This document shows, piece by piece, positions 16,949-27,099 of a stretch of DNA of 64,000 nt (position 1 is the stretch's first letter; every line of letters begins with the position of its first letter). Below the pieces are notes generated by a model that was given only the letters and a program-made list of their open reading frames with translations, was not told where the DNA came from and searched no databases. The stretch is from Candidatus Nitrosopumilus sp. GTDB taxonomy: Archaea; Thermoproteota; Nitrososphaeria; Nitrososphaerales; Nitrosopumilaceae. The stretch lies in NCBI GenBank assembly GCA_013215285.1, contig JABSRD010000006.1, positions 62,001 to 126,000 of the forward strand. Reading direction: 5' to 3'. Position numbers and translations under genes: made by a program.

Positions 16949-17482
16949 ATGGTTAAACCAATTTACTTAGCGTTAGGGGCAATTCCAATAATTGTAGCGA
17001 TTCTACTTTCTGTTCCATTAATTATGAAAAATGAAATTCCAATTTCAGCAGCAAATTCTTATGATAAAATTGAAATTGAATATACAAAACATCAGTTAAA
17101 GAAAGTTTCTTTCGGTGTTACTGAACGAACTGGTGCACAAAAAACGGAAATTCTTTTCATTAAAAATAATGGTGAACTAAAATATTCTGTTACAGAACAA
17201 GGATATCTTCAACCTGTTATTAAATCCAAACTAAGTGAAGCAAAACTTAACAAAATTAAAGCACTGATTAAAGAAACTGGTTTTATTGCAATTCCATCTG
17301 AATCATTCACCATTTTAGATGATGTTGTAGATTATCAAAAATCAAATGTCAAAATTACACTTAATGGTAGAACAAATCAAATTCATTGGCCTGAACAAAA
17401 TGCAACATCTGATTTTATTCCTCCAATAATTACTATGGTTGAATTTGAACTAGATCAGATTATATCTGAAATAAGTGAATAG
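16949..17482 (+). CDS. Membrane-anchored hypothetical protein (177 aa)
   Basis: One N-terminal hydrophobic helix (about residues 5-26, YLALGAIPIIVAILLSVPLI) anchors or exports the protein. The remainder is a beta-rich soluble domain with no cysteines, probably outside the cell. It contains VSFGVTERTGAQ and VKITLNGRTNQIHWPEQN. It precedes pdxS by 30 bases on the same strand, but no functional link is visible. Confidence 0.65.
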   Translation: MVKPIYLALGAIPIIVAILLSVPLIMKNEIPISAANSYDKIEIEYTKHQLKKVSFGVTERTGAQKTEILFIKNNGELKYSVTEQGYLQPVIKSKLSEAKLNKIKALIKETGFIAIPSESFTILDDVVDYQKSNVKITLNGRTNQIHWPEQNATSDFIPPIITMVEFELDQIISEISE

Positions 17483-17512
17483 ATACAAATAGTCTTTAGA
17501 GAAAATTAGAAT

Positions 17513-18481
17513 ATGCTTCCATTGTTTGGTGAACGAACTAACGCTAAAGGAATAATTTCTGAAAAAGTAAATTCTAATGATGTTTTACGTGGTTCATCCA
17601 CTCTTAAACGTGGTTTTGCTCATATGCTAAAAAATGGTGTTGTAATGGATGTTACAACAGTCGAACAAGCTCAAATAGCTGAAGAAGCTGGAGCAGTTTC
17701 TGTAATGGTTTTAGATAAACTTCCATCTGATGTTAGAAAAGCTGGTGGTGTTGCAAGAACTGCAAGTATTAGAATAATTGAAGATATTATGAATTCAGTA
17801 ACGATTCCGGTCATGGCAAAATGTAGAATTGGTCATGTCCATGAAGCATTAGTTCTACAAGAAACTAATGTGGATATGATTGATGAGTCTGAAGTTTTAA
17901 CTCCAGCTGATGAATTACATCATATTTGGAAATGGGATTTCACAACTCCTGTTGTAAATGGTGCTAGATCATTAGCAGAAGCTTTGAGAAGAATTGAAGA
18001 AGGTGCTTCAATGATTAGAACAAAAGGGGAACCTGGAACTGGAAATGTTGCAGAAGCTATTACGCATATCAAAAAAGTTAATGATGAATTAAGAACAATC
18101 AAATCAATTTATGATTCTGGAGATAATCAAGATTTAGTTAGAATGGCAAGAGAATTCAAAGTATCTTATGATATTGTTGAACAAACTGCAAAACTTGGAC
18201 GATTGCCTGTTGTAAATTTTGCAGCTGGTGGAATTGCCACTCCTGCAGATGCTGCATATTTGATGTCTCTTGGGTGTGATGGTGTTTTTGTTGGCTCAGG
18301 AATTTTCAATGCTGATGATGCAAAAGAAAGAGCTAGAGCAATAGTTTTAGCTACTACTTTCTGGGATGAATCAGATAAAGTCAAAGAAGCCCAAAAAATG
18401 ATTGATGAAAGACAATCAATGTTGGGATTAGATGTTAACACTTTAGAATTACGAATGCAAGATCGTGGCGGCTCCTCATGA
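17513..18481 (+). CDS. pdxS: Pyridoxal 5'-phosphate synthase, lyase subunit PdxS
   Basis: 322 aa TIM-barrel protein with family blocks [59 protein letters not shown] and a phosphate-binding [12 protein letters not shown]. The catalytic lysines of the family lie in VLDKLP and TKGEPGTG. It condenses ribose 5-phosphate, glyceraldehyde 3-phosphate and ammonia into PLP. Its stop overlaps the pdxT start by 4 bases, so both are one operon. Confidence 0.96.
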   Translation: MLPLFGERTNAKGIISEKVNSNDVLRGSSTLKRGFAHMLKNGVVMDVTTVEQAQIAEEAGAVSVMVLDKLPSDVRKAGGVARTASIRIIEDIMNSVTIPVMAKCRIGHVHEALVLQETNVDMIDESEVLTPADELHHIWKWDFTTPVVNGARSLAEALRRIEEGASMIRTKGEPGTGNVAEAITHIKKVNDELRTIKSIYDSGDNQDLVRMAREFKVSYDIVEQTAKLGRLPVVNFAAGGIATPADAAYLMSLGCDGVFVGSGIFNADDAKERARAIVLATTFWDESDKVKEAQKMIDERQSMLGLDVNTLELRMQDRGGSS

Positions 18482-19095
18482 GTCTTAATGTTGGTATTTT
18501 ATCTATTCAAGGGGATGTCCAAGAAAATCTCTTATCGACAAAAGCTGCATTTGATGAATTAGGAATTAATGGAAACATAACTCAAGTAAAAACCACTAAT
18601 GAAATATTCCAATTAGATGGATTGATTATCCCTGGTGGTGAAAGTACTACTATTGGACAACTTTCTTTGGTAAATGGTTCACTAAAAATTCTAAAGGAAA
18701 AAATTGAAAATGGAATGCCTGTACTTGGAATTTGTGCTGGAATGATTATGTTGTCAATGACTGTTGATGATCGTGTTGTTGGGAAAACAGATCAACCACT
18801 TTTGAATATTCTTGATATAAAATTACAACGAAATTCATTTGGACGACAACAAGACTCATTTGAATCTGATATTTCTATGGATTCTATTGGAATTCCAAAA
18901 TTTAATGGAATCTTTATTCGAGCACCAACTGTTTCTGATATTGGTTCAGATGTAGAAATTTTATCAAAATTTAATGGGCAAATTATTGCAGTTAAAAAAG
19001 GAAATATAATTGGTACTGCATTTCATCCTGAACTAACTACTGATATCTCATTACACAAGTATTTTGTAAATCTTGTCAATTCCTCAAAAAACTAA
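18478..19095 (+). CDS. pdxT: Pyridoxal 5'-phosphate synthase, glutaminase subunit PdxT
   Basis: 205 aa class I glutamine amidotransferase of the PdxT family: [14 protein letters not shown], nucleophile C86 in GICAGM, and the His-Glu pair in FHPELTTD. It releases ammonia from glutamine and channels it to PdxS. ATG at 18478 overlaps the pdxS stop. Confidence 0.95.
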   Translation: MSLNVGILSIQGDVQENLLSTKAAFDELGINGNITQVKTTNEIFQLDGLIIPGGESTTIGQLSLVNGSLKILKEKIENGMPVLGICAGMIMLSMTVDDRVVGKTDQPLLNILDIKLQRNSFGRQQDSFESDISMDSIGIPKFNGIFIRAPTVSDIGSDVEILSKFNGQIIAVKKGNIIGTAFHPELTTDISLHKYFVNLVNSSKN

Positions 19096-19109
19096 TTATT
19101 TTTTTTAAA

Positions 19110-21428
19110 CTAATCTGTTAAGTGATGCATGGATTTCAAATCTTTTTTGAATGGTTCCAAAATTTTAGGAATTTCAATTTTAATTGAATCTTTTAATGAA
19201 AGATTCTGAGATTTTTTTTCATTCCATACCTTGGAATTAAATTCTGCAATTTCTTTAGTAATATTACTTTTAATTTCCAAATTTTCTGCTTTAACTTGCA
19301 TCTGTTTATGAATACTTTCTTTAGAGTATAGTGCATTCCAGAGATGTTCAGTGATAAATGGTGTAATGGGAGCTAATAATTTTAAAATTGTTGATAATAC
19401 TTTATGCAATGTAAATATTGCACCATCTCTTTCTTCATCTGAAAAATCAATTCCATAAGCTCTTGCTTTCACCATTTCAATATAATGAGCTGCAAACAAA
19501 TTCCAGGTAAATTCTCTAATTGCAATTGCAGGAATGAAGAAATTATATTTATCATATCCTTTTTTACATTCTTTTACTAGATTATCTAATTCTGATAAAA
19601 TCCATTTATCTGATTCATTTGGAATTCCAGATTCGATTATTGGAAAACTAGACAAGAATCTTGACACATTCCATAATTTGCTAAGAAATTTTTTAGTTGA
19701 CTCAATTTTTTGTTCATTACATCTAAAGTCATACCCGTGATTAATTTCACTTGCACTCCAGAATCTAAAAGTGTCTGCTCCTAATTTTTCAATTACTGGT
19801 AATGGATCTATTGCATTTCCTTTACTCTTACTCATTTTCATTCCTTTTTCATCAAGACCATACCCCATAATCCATGCTTCAGTCCATGGTTTTTTTCCTG
19901 TAATCTGTTCACATCTTAGTAGTGTATAGTATAGCCATGTTCGAACGATATCTTTTGCTTGTGGTCTTATTGATGCAGGATATACTTTTTTGAAAAATTC
20001 ATCATCTCTGTTAAATTTACTAATGAATAGTGGAGATACGCTGGAATCCATCCATGTATCGAATGTTCGTTCTTCTCCAACAAATTCAGTAGAATTACAC
20101 TTGACACAATTGCTTATTGGGCATTTTTCATTCCAGGGTTTATAATATTTTCCAGGCTCTGGAACATATGGTTCAGAGCAATTTTTACAATACCATATTG
20201 GAATTTCAGTACCATAATACCTTCTTCTTGAAATTGGCCAATCAATATTGATAGATTCTAACCAATTCATCAAGATTTGTTTGTGCATTGGTGGATGAAA
20301 TGTTATCTCTTGTCCTAATTTTCTAATTTTTTCAACTGAATCTTTTTGTTTTAGATAATATTCCTCCATTGGAATTATTTCAATTGGAATTTTACTTCTT
20401 TCAGATATTGGTGTTCTGTGAATGATATCTTCAATTTTTTCTACAAAACCGTTAGTTTCTAAATCCTCGATAATTTTTGTTCTTGCTTGTTTTGGTTTTA
20501 ACCCTGCATAGTCTCCTGCAACTTTTGTCATTCGTCCATCTAATCCAATTGCTACAACTTCTTCTAATTCCAACTCTCTGAATAATGCTACATCGTTTTG
20601 ATCACCATAGCTACATACCATTACTGCACCTGAACCAAATTCTTGTTTAGCAGAATGATGTGTTCTTAATTCAATTTCTACATTAGTAATTGGAACAATT
20701 ACTTTTTTTCCAATGTATTGTGTATATCGTTCATCTTCTGGATTTACAATAATTGTTTTACATGCACAAATTAACTCAGGTCTTGTACTTACTATAATTA
20801 TCTCCTTATCTGTATCTTTTATTTTGAATTTCATGTAAACTAGTTTAGTGGCTAAATCTTCGTAAATGATTTCTGCATCTGCAATAGTTGTTCCTGATAC
20901 CCAATCATAGTTGTTAGGTCTATTTGCAAGATAGATTTGACCTTTTTTCCATAAATCTATGAATGTTGATTGTGTTAATGTTCTATATTCTTCTGAATCT
21001 GTTCTGTAATAGTTTGAAAAATCTCCACTAATTCCAAGATTTTTCATAATGAGAATCATCTCATCTTCTAAATCATCTAGTGCTGCTCTGCACAAATTCA
21101 AAAATTCATTTCTATCTGTTTTCCTCATTCTGATTTTGTGTTTTTTTTCAGTGTACAACTCTACAGGAAGTCCATTTCTGTCTATCCCAATAGGGAAATA
21201 GACATTTTTTCCAGCCATTCTTGCTGTACGTGCAATCATATCAATTTGTGAATAATGTGCAGCTGCTCCAATATGCCATGGTCTACCTGATGGATATGGC
21301 GGGGGAGTATCTATGGTAAAATTATCTTCTTGTGGAGTAAAATCATAAATTTTCTTTTCTTCCCATTGCTTGAGAATTTTCTTCTCTAATTCTGGGTTCC
21401 ATGCTTTTTCTGATATTGTAGGTTCCAT
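19110..21428 (-). CDS. valS: Valyl-tRNA synthetase
   Basis: 772 aa class I synthetase. DTPPPYPSGRPWHIG carries the HIGH-type site, the CP1 editing domain includes STRPELI and GTEIPIWYC, zinc-like cysteine pairs (CKNCS, CPISNCVKC) follow, and KMSKSKGN is the second signature. WPISRRRYYG favours ValRS over IleRS or LeuRS. The C-terminal anticodon-binding domain is helical. It is shorter than bacterial ValRS, as in archaea. Confidence 0.93.
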   Translation of the reverse strand: MEPTISEKAWNPELEKKILKQWEEKKIYDFTPQEDNFTIDTPPPYPSGRPWHIGAAAHYSQIDMIARTARMAGKNVYFPIGIDRNGLPVELYTEKKHKIRMRKTDRNEFLNLCRAALDDLEDEMILIMKNLGISGDFSNYYRTDSEEYRTLTQSTFIDLWKKGQIYLANRPNNYDWVSGTTIADAEIIYEDLATKLVYMKFKIKDTDKEIIIVSTRPELICACKTIIVNPEDERYTQYIGKKVIVPITNVEIELRTHHSAKQEFGSGAVMVCSYGDQNDVALFRELELEEVVAIGLDGRMTKVAGDYAGLKPKQARTKIIEDLETNGFVEKIEDIIHRTPISERSKIPIEIIPMEEYYLKQKDSVEKIRKLGQEITFHPPMHKQILMNWLESINIDWPISRRRYYGTEIPIWYCKNCSEPYVPEPGKYYKPWNEKCPISNCVKCNSTEFVGEERTFDTWMDSSVSPLFISKFNRDDEFFKKVYPASIRPQAKDIVRTWLYYTLLRCEQITGKKPWTEAWIMGYGLDEKGMKMSKSKGNAIDPLPVIEKLGADTFRFWSASEINHGYDFRCNEQKIESTKKFLSKLWNVSRFLSSFPIIESGIPNESDKWILSELDNLVKECKKGYDKYNFFIPAIAIREFTWNLFAAHYIEMVKARAYGIDFSDEERDGAIFTLHKVLSTILKLLAPITPFITEHLWNALYSKESIHKQMQVKAENLEIKSNITKEIAEFNSKVWNEKKSQNLSLKDSIKIEIPKILEPFKKDLKSMHHLTD

Positions 21429-21435
21429 TTCTTAA

Positions 21436-22251
21436 TTATCTTGAAATATTTGAAATAATATGGGATCCTTTATTGTATCCTTCATAAATGTAAACTCCTA
21501 CTGCTTCTACATTTGATGGCATTTTTGGTACTAGTAGCTTGATAATTTCACTTGAAAGGTTTTCTACAGTGGCTTCACCTTCTAAAAGATAAGTAGTATT
21601 TTTTGGAACTTGTAATTCAAACATTCCTTTAGGACCATCAAATTGAATGAAATAATGTGATTCATCTTCTTTTTTTAGATATTTTTTATTTATGAAAAAT
21701 TTATGATCAAATATGTTAACTACTTCCTTGATAATTTTTTTTGCTACACCAAAATCCACAAGTAAGTTATCCTTCATTTGTCCTACAAGCTCTACCATTA
21801 CTGAAGATGTGTGTCCGTGTAATATGGAACATTTTTCAACTAATGGAAGTATATGTGCATAATCAAATGAGAAGGATGCATCTTCTAAAAATATAGAACC
21901 CGTTTGTGGAGTCTTGTCATAAAATACAATATCTTGTAATTCTTTAATCTGTGCAACATATTTTGCATGTCCTATTGCCATTATTTTATCTTGAGGAAAA
22001 TCATCTTTGATTTGTTTATATTTTTTAATATCTTCATCCGTATCAATTACTTCAATCAATCCTTTCTCTGTTTTAAAATCAATAGTAACCTTATTTCCAT
22101 TCTTCAATGTTATTTTATGATTGTATTCATATTCTAGTTCAAGAAAAGTAAGCATTTGTGCTACTGTTAATTCAGTTCTAGTTTTGAGTAAATTTCCCTT
22201 TTTATCAATATATTTAAAATCTGAATCTAAAATTGTAGGACTTGATGTCAT
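21436..22251 (-). CDS. 6-pyruvoyltetrahydropterin synthase/QueD-family protein with extra N-terminal domain
   Basis: 271 aa. The C-terminal half is a PTPS/QueD T-fold: FSFDYAHILPLVEKCSILHGHTSSV supplies the catalytic Cys and the zinc histidines, followed by DNLLVDFGVAKKIIKEV and FDHKFF. The N-terminal 110 residues are an additional alpha/beta domain (VTIDFKTEKGLIEVIDTDED) that vaguely recalls nuclease-like folds, though the catalytic Lys is absent. The protein could act in queuosine/archaeosine or pterin synthesis. A pterin dehydratase gene lies upstream on the same strand. Confidence 0.75.
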   Translation of the reverse strand: MTSSPTILDSDFKYIDKKGNLLKTRTELTVAQMLTFLELEYEYNHKITLKNGNKVTIDFKTEKGLIEVIDTDEDIKKYKQIKDDFPQDKIMAIGHAKYVAQIKELQDIVFYDKTPQTGSIFLEDASFSFDYAHILPLVEKCSILHGHTSSVMVELVGQMKDNLLVDFGVAKKIIKEVVNIFDHKFFINKKYLKKEDESHYFIQFDGPKGMFELQVPKNTTYLLEGEATVENLSSEIIKLLVPKMPSNVEAVGVYIYEGYNKGSHIISNISR

Positions 22252-22320
22252 GTGAAGTCAATTATCTTTAGATATAATATAAATTCTGTATTATTCATGC
22301 CTAAAATTCCTCATTTACAA

Positions 22321-22599
22321 TTATGTCAAAGAATTCAAAATTCTGGCTAAATTGACATCATTTTTTGTAATGCCACCCGTATCATGTGTTGTTAATTCTA
22401 TAGTGATTCTATTGTATACGTTAAACCATTCTGGATGATGATTCATTTTTTCAATTTCCATAGCGGCCCTAGTCATAAAACCAAAGGCTTGGTTGAAGCT
22501 CTCGAATTGAAATTTTTTGTGAAGTTTTTCGTTTACAATACTCCATCCTGGTAAATCCTTTAACTGCTCATCAATATCTATTTGTGATAATCGTATCAT
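22321..22599 (-). CDS. Pterin-4a-carbinolamine dehydratase
   Basis: 92 aa, full length for the PCD/DCoH family. NHHPEW holds the catalytic histidine pair and [15 protein letters not shown] is the signature C-terminal block. It dehydrates 4a-hydroxytetrahydropterin; in archaea it may also serve in molybdopterin-related chemistry. It lies near the PTPS-like gene on the same strand. Confidence 0.92.
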   Translation of the reverse strand: MIRLSQIDIDEQLKDLPGWSIVNEKLHKKFQFESFNQAFGFMTRAAMEIEKMNHHPEWFNVYNRITIELTTHDTGGITKNDVNLARILNSLT

Positions 22600-22672
22600 G
22601 ATGTTTTAAAAACAACCTTAAATTAAAAGATTGATTCATTACCCTTTTGAAGAATCTGTAATGTGAGCGATA

Positions 22673-23428
22673 ATGGATGAAATGAATAAAAAATTACTTG
22701 ACACTTTTAAAAATTCTATTTCTGAGACTGTTAAAGAAAAAAAAATTGGGATTGCATTTTCTGGTGGTGTTGATAGTACATTAATTTCAAAAATTTGTTC
22801 AGATATGAATTATGATATTACACTATTGACAATTGGATTTCCTGAATCCCATGATATTTTATTTGCAAAAGAAGTTAATGCATATCTAAAATACTCACAT
22901 CATACTCTAGAAATTGATTCAGATACTTTTCCAACTATTTCATCAAAAATTCGTCAAATAATAAACACTGATAACTTATCTTGGAATGAAAATTGTATTG
23001 CATTTTATTATGTTTCTAAACTGGCAAACAGTTTAGATCTTGATACTGTAGTTACTGCAAATGGGATAGATGAATTATTTTGTGGTTATAATGCCTATCG
23101 AGAAGCGTTTTCTGGAGGTGAATCCAAAATTAATGAAGTAATGATTGCTAAATTAGATAATGAACTAAAAATGATGAAATCTGTAAATATTATCGCATCT
23201 GAATTTGGAGTAAATATTCTTCAACCCCTGCTAACTTCAAAATTCATAGATTATGCCAAAACCATCCCTATTTCTGAAAAAATTCATGATTCTGAAGATT
23301 TGTATCGTAAGCACATAATACGAAAATTAGCTAGCGAAGTTAATGTTCCAGAACTTTCTTGCACAAAACGAAAAAAAGCATTACAGTATGGTTCTAAAAT
23401 TCATAAGGCTTTACTAAAAACTAGATAA
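22673..23428 (+). CDS. Asparagine synthetase C-terminal-domain protein, glutaminase domain absent
   Basis: 251 aa PP-loop ATP pyrophosphatase. SGGVDS (residues 30-35) binds pyrophosphate; TANGIDELFCGYNAYRE matches the AsnB-type substrate and ATP block. There is no N-terminal Ntn glutaminase domain, so it would use free ammonia or an amide donor from another protein. It may not make asparagine at all, since related stand-alone domains amidate other acids. Tail-to-tail with purB. Confidence 0.8.
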   Translation: MDEMNKKLLDTFKNSISETVKEKKIGIAFSGGVDSTLISKICSDMNYDITLLTIGFPESHDILFAKEVNAYLKYSHHTLEIDSDTFPTISSKIRQIINTDNLSWNENCIAFYYVSKLANSLDLDTVVTANGIDELFCGYNAYREAFSGGESKINEVMIAKLDNELKMMKSVNIIASEFGVNILQPLLTSKFIDYAKTIPISEKIHDSEDLYRKHIIRKLASEVNVPELSCTKRKKALQYGSKIHKALLKTR

Positions 23429-24785
23429 ATTTCTTAACTGTATTATGAACTGATTTTTCAACATTTTTTATAATTACAGGTGATGCACCAAGGTGTTTTT
23501 CTGGTAAAAATATGGATTCAATTTCTTTATCAGTTAATTTTGAAGTAAATGCTTTGTCATTTTTGATTGCATCTATGTAGTACATTCCTTTGTCATTTGC
23601 CTCAAATGCAACTCTTTGAACATCCTTGTATGCTACAAATCTTGGTATGCCTTTTTTGATTAGTGCTTCCAAAACAAATTCTGCAAAAATTTGCCCTTTT
23701 GTAATGTATAGATTTTCCATTATTCTTTTTTCATTTACCATTAAATTTAAAATAATTTTAGTCATAGTTTCTAACATTTCATCAACTAAAATGGATACAG
23801 TTGGAATTACAAATCTTTCATTAGCTGAATTTGAAAGATCTCGTTCATGCCATAATGGAATATTCTCAAAAGCGACTGCTACTTGACTTCTTACTAATTT
23901 GGATAATGATGACACTCGTTCACTTTTAATTGGATTTCTTTTAACTGGAACTGCACTGCTTCCCATTTGACCCTTCTTGAATTGTTCTGCAACTTCACCA
24001 ATTTCTGTTCTTTGTAAGTTTCTAATCTCTATAGCAATTTTTTCTAAAGTTGCACCGATTAATGCCAATTCAAATACGTATTCAGCATATCTTTCTCTAG
24101 GAACAACTTGAGTTGTAACTTCTGCTGGAAATAACTTTAATCGTTTAGCAGCTCTTTTTTGTACATCAAGTGATTTTGCACCCATTAGGGAACCTGTACC
24201 TACAACACCTAATGTCTTACAAATTAGAATTCTTTTTTTGATCTCTTCAATTCTTTCCACATGTTTTGCCATCTCTGCTGCCCAATTTGCAAATTTTAAT
24301 CCAAATGAAATTATACTTGCATGTTGTCCGTGTGTTCTGCCTACGGCTGGAATTTTTCCATGTTTAACAGCTTTTTTAGCTAAAATCGATGCCATCTTTG
24401 CAACTTTTGATTCAATAATTTTTAATGAATCGCGCATTTGCATGGAATTACTTGTATCTACCAAATCATTACTTGTCAATCCATAATGAATCCACGGTTT
24501 AGCATCTTTTGTACATTTTTCACTTAATGCTTCAACTAATGCTGCAGTATCGTGATCACTTTTTGCTTCTAATTGTTTAATTCTTTTAGCAGTAATTTTT
24601 CCTGAAATTGCAACCTTTAAGATTTTTTTTCCAACTGTTTTTGGAATAATTCCTATTTCACTTTGTGAAATAGCAGCTACACCTTCAATCTCTAATTGAT
24701 AATCAATTTTCTTTTGTTCACTAAAAATATCCATCATTTCTTTAGTCCCATAACGACCATTGTCTATAGGTAATATTGCCAACAT
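23421..24785 (-). CDS. purB: Adenylosuccinate lyase
   Basis: 454 aa of the fumarase/aspartase superfamily. It shows PWIHYGLTSNDLVDT, the catalytic-His region VGRTHGQHAS, and the signature loop MGSSAVPVKRNPIKSE. It acts twice in purine synthesis (SAICAR to AICAR, and adenylosuccinate to AMP), the second step directly after PurA, encoded at 40.5 kb. Its 3' end overlaps the AsnB-like gene by 8 bases. Confidence 0.94.
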   Translation of the reverse strand: MLAILPIDNGRYGTKEMMDIFSEQKKIDYQLEIEGVAAISQSEIGIIPKTVGKKILKVAISGKITAKRIKQLEAKSDHDTAALVEALSEKCTKDAKPWIHYGLTSNDLVDTSNSMQMRDSLKIIESKVAKMASILAKKAVKHGKIPAVGRTHGQHASIISFGLKFANWAAEMAKHVERIEEIKKRILICKTLGVVGTGSLMGAKSLDVQKRAAKRLKLFPAEVTTQVVPRERYAEYVFELALIGATLEKIAIEIRNLQRTEIGEVAEQFKKGQMGSSAVPVKRNPIKSERVSSLSKLVRSQVAVAFENIPLWHERDLSNSANERFVIPTVSILVDEMLETMTKIILNLMVNEKRIMENLYITKGQIFAEFVLEALIKKGIPRFVAYKDVQRVAFEANDKGMYYIDAIKNDKAFTSKLTDKEIESIFLPEKHLGASPVIIKNVEKSVHNTVKKFI

Positions 24786-24926
24786 TATGGCTTTTTATCT
24801 ATAGAAAATAAATCTACTTCTTTTTCTTAATTTTGTGTATTAGTGATATTTTGAATTGTTCTAAAATTCTTTTTTCTAATCTTCTGAAGGTTAAAATTGG
24901 ATTGAACACAAATTTGACCGATACCT

Positions 24927-26375
24927 ATGTCTTCAAATACTCCGAGAAAAATTGGAGAAAATCAATATCAAATTGATGCTGATTCTAATTCAGGTATGAA
25001 AGTTCCTGTTAGAATTTTTGCAGATGAGCAATTACTACAAAAAATGATGTCTGATAGAACTATTATGCAGGCACGAAATGTATCATCTATTCCTGGCATT
25101 GTTAGTCATAGTGTAGTTTTACCTGACGGTCATGAAGGTTATGGATTTCCTGTAGGTGGCGTAGCTGCTATGGATGCAGAAGAAGGAATGATTAGTCCTG
25201 GTGGTGTCGGTTATGATATTAATTGTGGTGTAAGATTACTTCGAACAAATTTAACTGAACAAACTGTTCGCTCAAAACTAAAAGATCTTGTAAATGATCT
25301 TTTTAGCTCTATTCCTTCTGGAGTTGGTTCAAAAGGTGCTGTTAGATTGAGTCCATCACAACTTGATGAAGTTTTAGTTAAAGGAGTTAATTGGGCAATA
25401 GACAATGGTTATGGTTCATCAAATGATGCAGATGTTTGTGAAGAGAATGGACAAATTGCAAATGCAGATCCAAACAAAGTTTCAGATAAAGCTAGAAAAA
25501 GAGGAGCACCACAACTTGGAAGTTTAGGATCTGGTAATCATTTTCTTGAAATTCAAAAAGTTTCAGAAATTCATGATGAAGAAGCAGCACAAAGAATGGG
25601 AATCAAAGAAGGAACCATTACAGTTTTAATTCATTGTGGTTCTAGAGGCTTTGGACATCAAGTATGTAGTGACTATCTTAGAGTTGCAGAACAAGCAATG
25701 GAGAAATATGATATTCATTTGCCTGATAGAGAACTTGCATGTGTTCCAAATACTTCTGAAGAAGGTGAATCTTATAGGAAAGCAATGTTTTCTGCACTAA
25801 ATTTTGCATGGAGTAATAGACAAATGATTACACATTGGACTAGAAAATCTTTTGAACGTGTGTTTAATCAATCAGAATCTGATCTTGATATGGAATTAGT
25901 TTATGATGTATCTCATAATATTGCTAAAGTTGAAAAACATAAAATCGATGGACGAGAAAGAAAGTTAGTTGTTCATAGAAAAGGTGCAACAAGAGCTTTC
26001 CCTGCAAATCGTGATGAGATTCCATCAAAATATCGTGATTTAGGACAACCTGTTTTAGTTCCAGGTTCAATGGGAACTGCTAGTTGGATTTTGCTTGGAC
26101 AACCAAACTCAATGGATTTGAGTTTTGGCTCTACAGCACATGGAGCTGGAAGAACCATGTCAAGATCAAAAGCTAGAAGAAATTATACTGAATCTGATGT
26201 GAAAAAATCACTTAATGACAAAGGCATTTTTATCAAAGCATTGACAAGAGACGGAGTGGTAGAAGAGGCACCTCAAGCATACAAAGACGTTGATGCTGTA
26301 GTTGATGTGTCTCATAATCTAGGAATTGCCACTAAAGTAGCAAAATTAGTGCCTATAGGTGTGATAAAAGGTTGA
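24927..26375 (+). CDS. rtcB: RNA-splicing ligase RtcB
   Basis: 482 aa. Metal-binding Cys100 lies in GYDINCGVR after PDGHEGYGFPVGG; further metal ligands are in GSGNHFLEI and VSHNIAKVEKH. The His that becomes guanylylated is in STAHGAGRTMSR. It joins 2',3'-cyclic phosphate and 5'-OH RNA ends and is the tRNA exon ligase in archaea, which makes it the predicted ligase for the two-intron tRNA-Trp in this window. Followed by an overlapping TTG start of the next gene. Confidence 0.95.
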   Translation: MSSNTPRKIGENQYQIDADSNSGMKVPVRIFADEQLLQKMMSDRTIMQARNVSSIPGIVSHSVVLPDGHEGYGFPVGGVAAMDAEEGMISPGGVGYDINCGVRLLRTNLTEQTVRSKLKDLVNDLFSSIPSGVGSKGAVRLSPSQLDEVLVKGVNWAIDNGYGSSNDADVCEENGQIANADPNKVSDKARKRGAPQLGSLGSGNHFLEIQKVSEIHDEEAAQRMGIKEGTITVLIHCGSRGFGHQVCSDYLRVAEQAMEKYDIHLPDRELACVPNTSEEGESYRKAMFSALNFAWSNRQMITHWTRKSFERVFNQSESDLDMELVYDVSHNIAKVEKHKIDGRERKLVVHRKGATRAFPANRDEIPSKYRDLGQPVLVPGSMGTASWILLGQPNSMDLSFGSTAHGAGRTMSRSKARRNYTESDVKKSLNDKGIFIKALTRDGVVEEAPQAYKDVDAVVDVSHNLGIATKVAKLVPIGVIKG

Positions 26376-26791
26376 GTAATGAAGATTCTGAACTTGAGAG
26401 ATTAAAGGCAAAACGATTAGCTGAAATGCAAAAAAATATTTCATCCCAACAAAAAATTGAAGAAAGTACTAAAACTATTTCTGAGAAACCTATTGAAAAT
26501 CCACGAACTTTACTAGTTGGAAAATTGGGATATAGGGGTCTTGAAGTTTTAGAAAATGCTGAATCTCAATTTCCAAACGAAACAAAAATTATTGTGTCAA
26601 AATTATCTGAATTAATTAAAACCGGAGAAATTAATGAAATTCTTGATGGTGGAAAATTATTGGCTTTGTTTAGAACTGTTGGACTGAGTATTAGAATGAA
26701 AACCAAAATTAATGTTGAACAAGATGGAAAACTTGTATCATTATCTGATAAATTTAGTAATCAATCATCTGATATTAGTGATGATAAATGA
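26372..26791 (+). CDS. PDCD5-like DNA-binding protein
   Basis: Starts at TTG 26372, overlapping the rtcB stop (TTGA). A charged N-terminal helix (LERLKAKRLAEMQKN) and a low-complexity linker precede a compact helical domain (FPNETKIIVSKLSELIKTGEINEILDGGKL). The layout resembles the archaeal PDCD5/TFAR19 family, though the C-terminus (FRTVGLSIRMKTKINVEQ) is unusual. Overlaps the next gene by 4 bases; the rtcB-led trio is one operon. Confidence 0.55.
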   Translation: MSNEDSELERLKAKRLAEMQKNISSQQKIEESTKTISEKPIENPRTLLVGKLGYRGLEVLENAESQFPNETKIIVSKLSELIKTGEINEILDGGKLLALFRTVGLSIRMKTKINVEQDGKLVSLSDKFSNQSSDISDDK

Positions 26792-27099
26792 AATTAGTTT
26801 TAGAAGTTGGGAGTACAAATTATGCTGATGATTTATTGCTAATCAAAAAATCGCTTTCACATATTGAAACACTTGTTGGTATTTACAATGGATATGTTCT
26901 AAGTGAACCTTCATCAAAGTTTGGATGGACATTTTTTAAATTAGCATTTAAAACAGATTTACAAAATGCAATTGAGGAAAAGTTTTCTGATATGATTAAT
27001 AATTATCCGTCAAATGATCCATCACAAAAATTTGCAAAATTTATTTCTGATTATTTTAATTCAAAAGGTTGTAAAGTTAAAATAAAAATAACTGACTAG
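26788..27099 (+). CDS. Hypothetical protein (103 aa) in rtcB operon
   Basis: ATG at 26788 overlaps the upstream stop by 4 bases. Alpha/beta protein ending in KVKIKITD, no cysteine in a motif, no membrane helix. The close coupling with rtcB and the PDCD5-like gene suggests an RNA- or DNA-related role, but no family is recognised. Its end overlaps the S11 gene end by 4 bases. Confidence 0.6.
   Translation: MKLVLEVGSTNYADDLLLIKKSLSHIETLVGIYNGYVLSEPSSKFGWTFFKLAFKTDLQNAIEEKFSDMINNYPSNDPSQKFAKFISDYFNSKGCKVKIKITD

Noticed and set aside
19534-19740. Plus-strand open frame inside valS
   Set aside because: Opposite-strand shadow of a well-conserved synthetase; same applies to the frames inside pheS, pheT, acn, purB and top6B.
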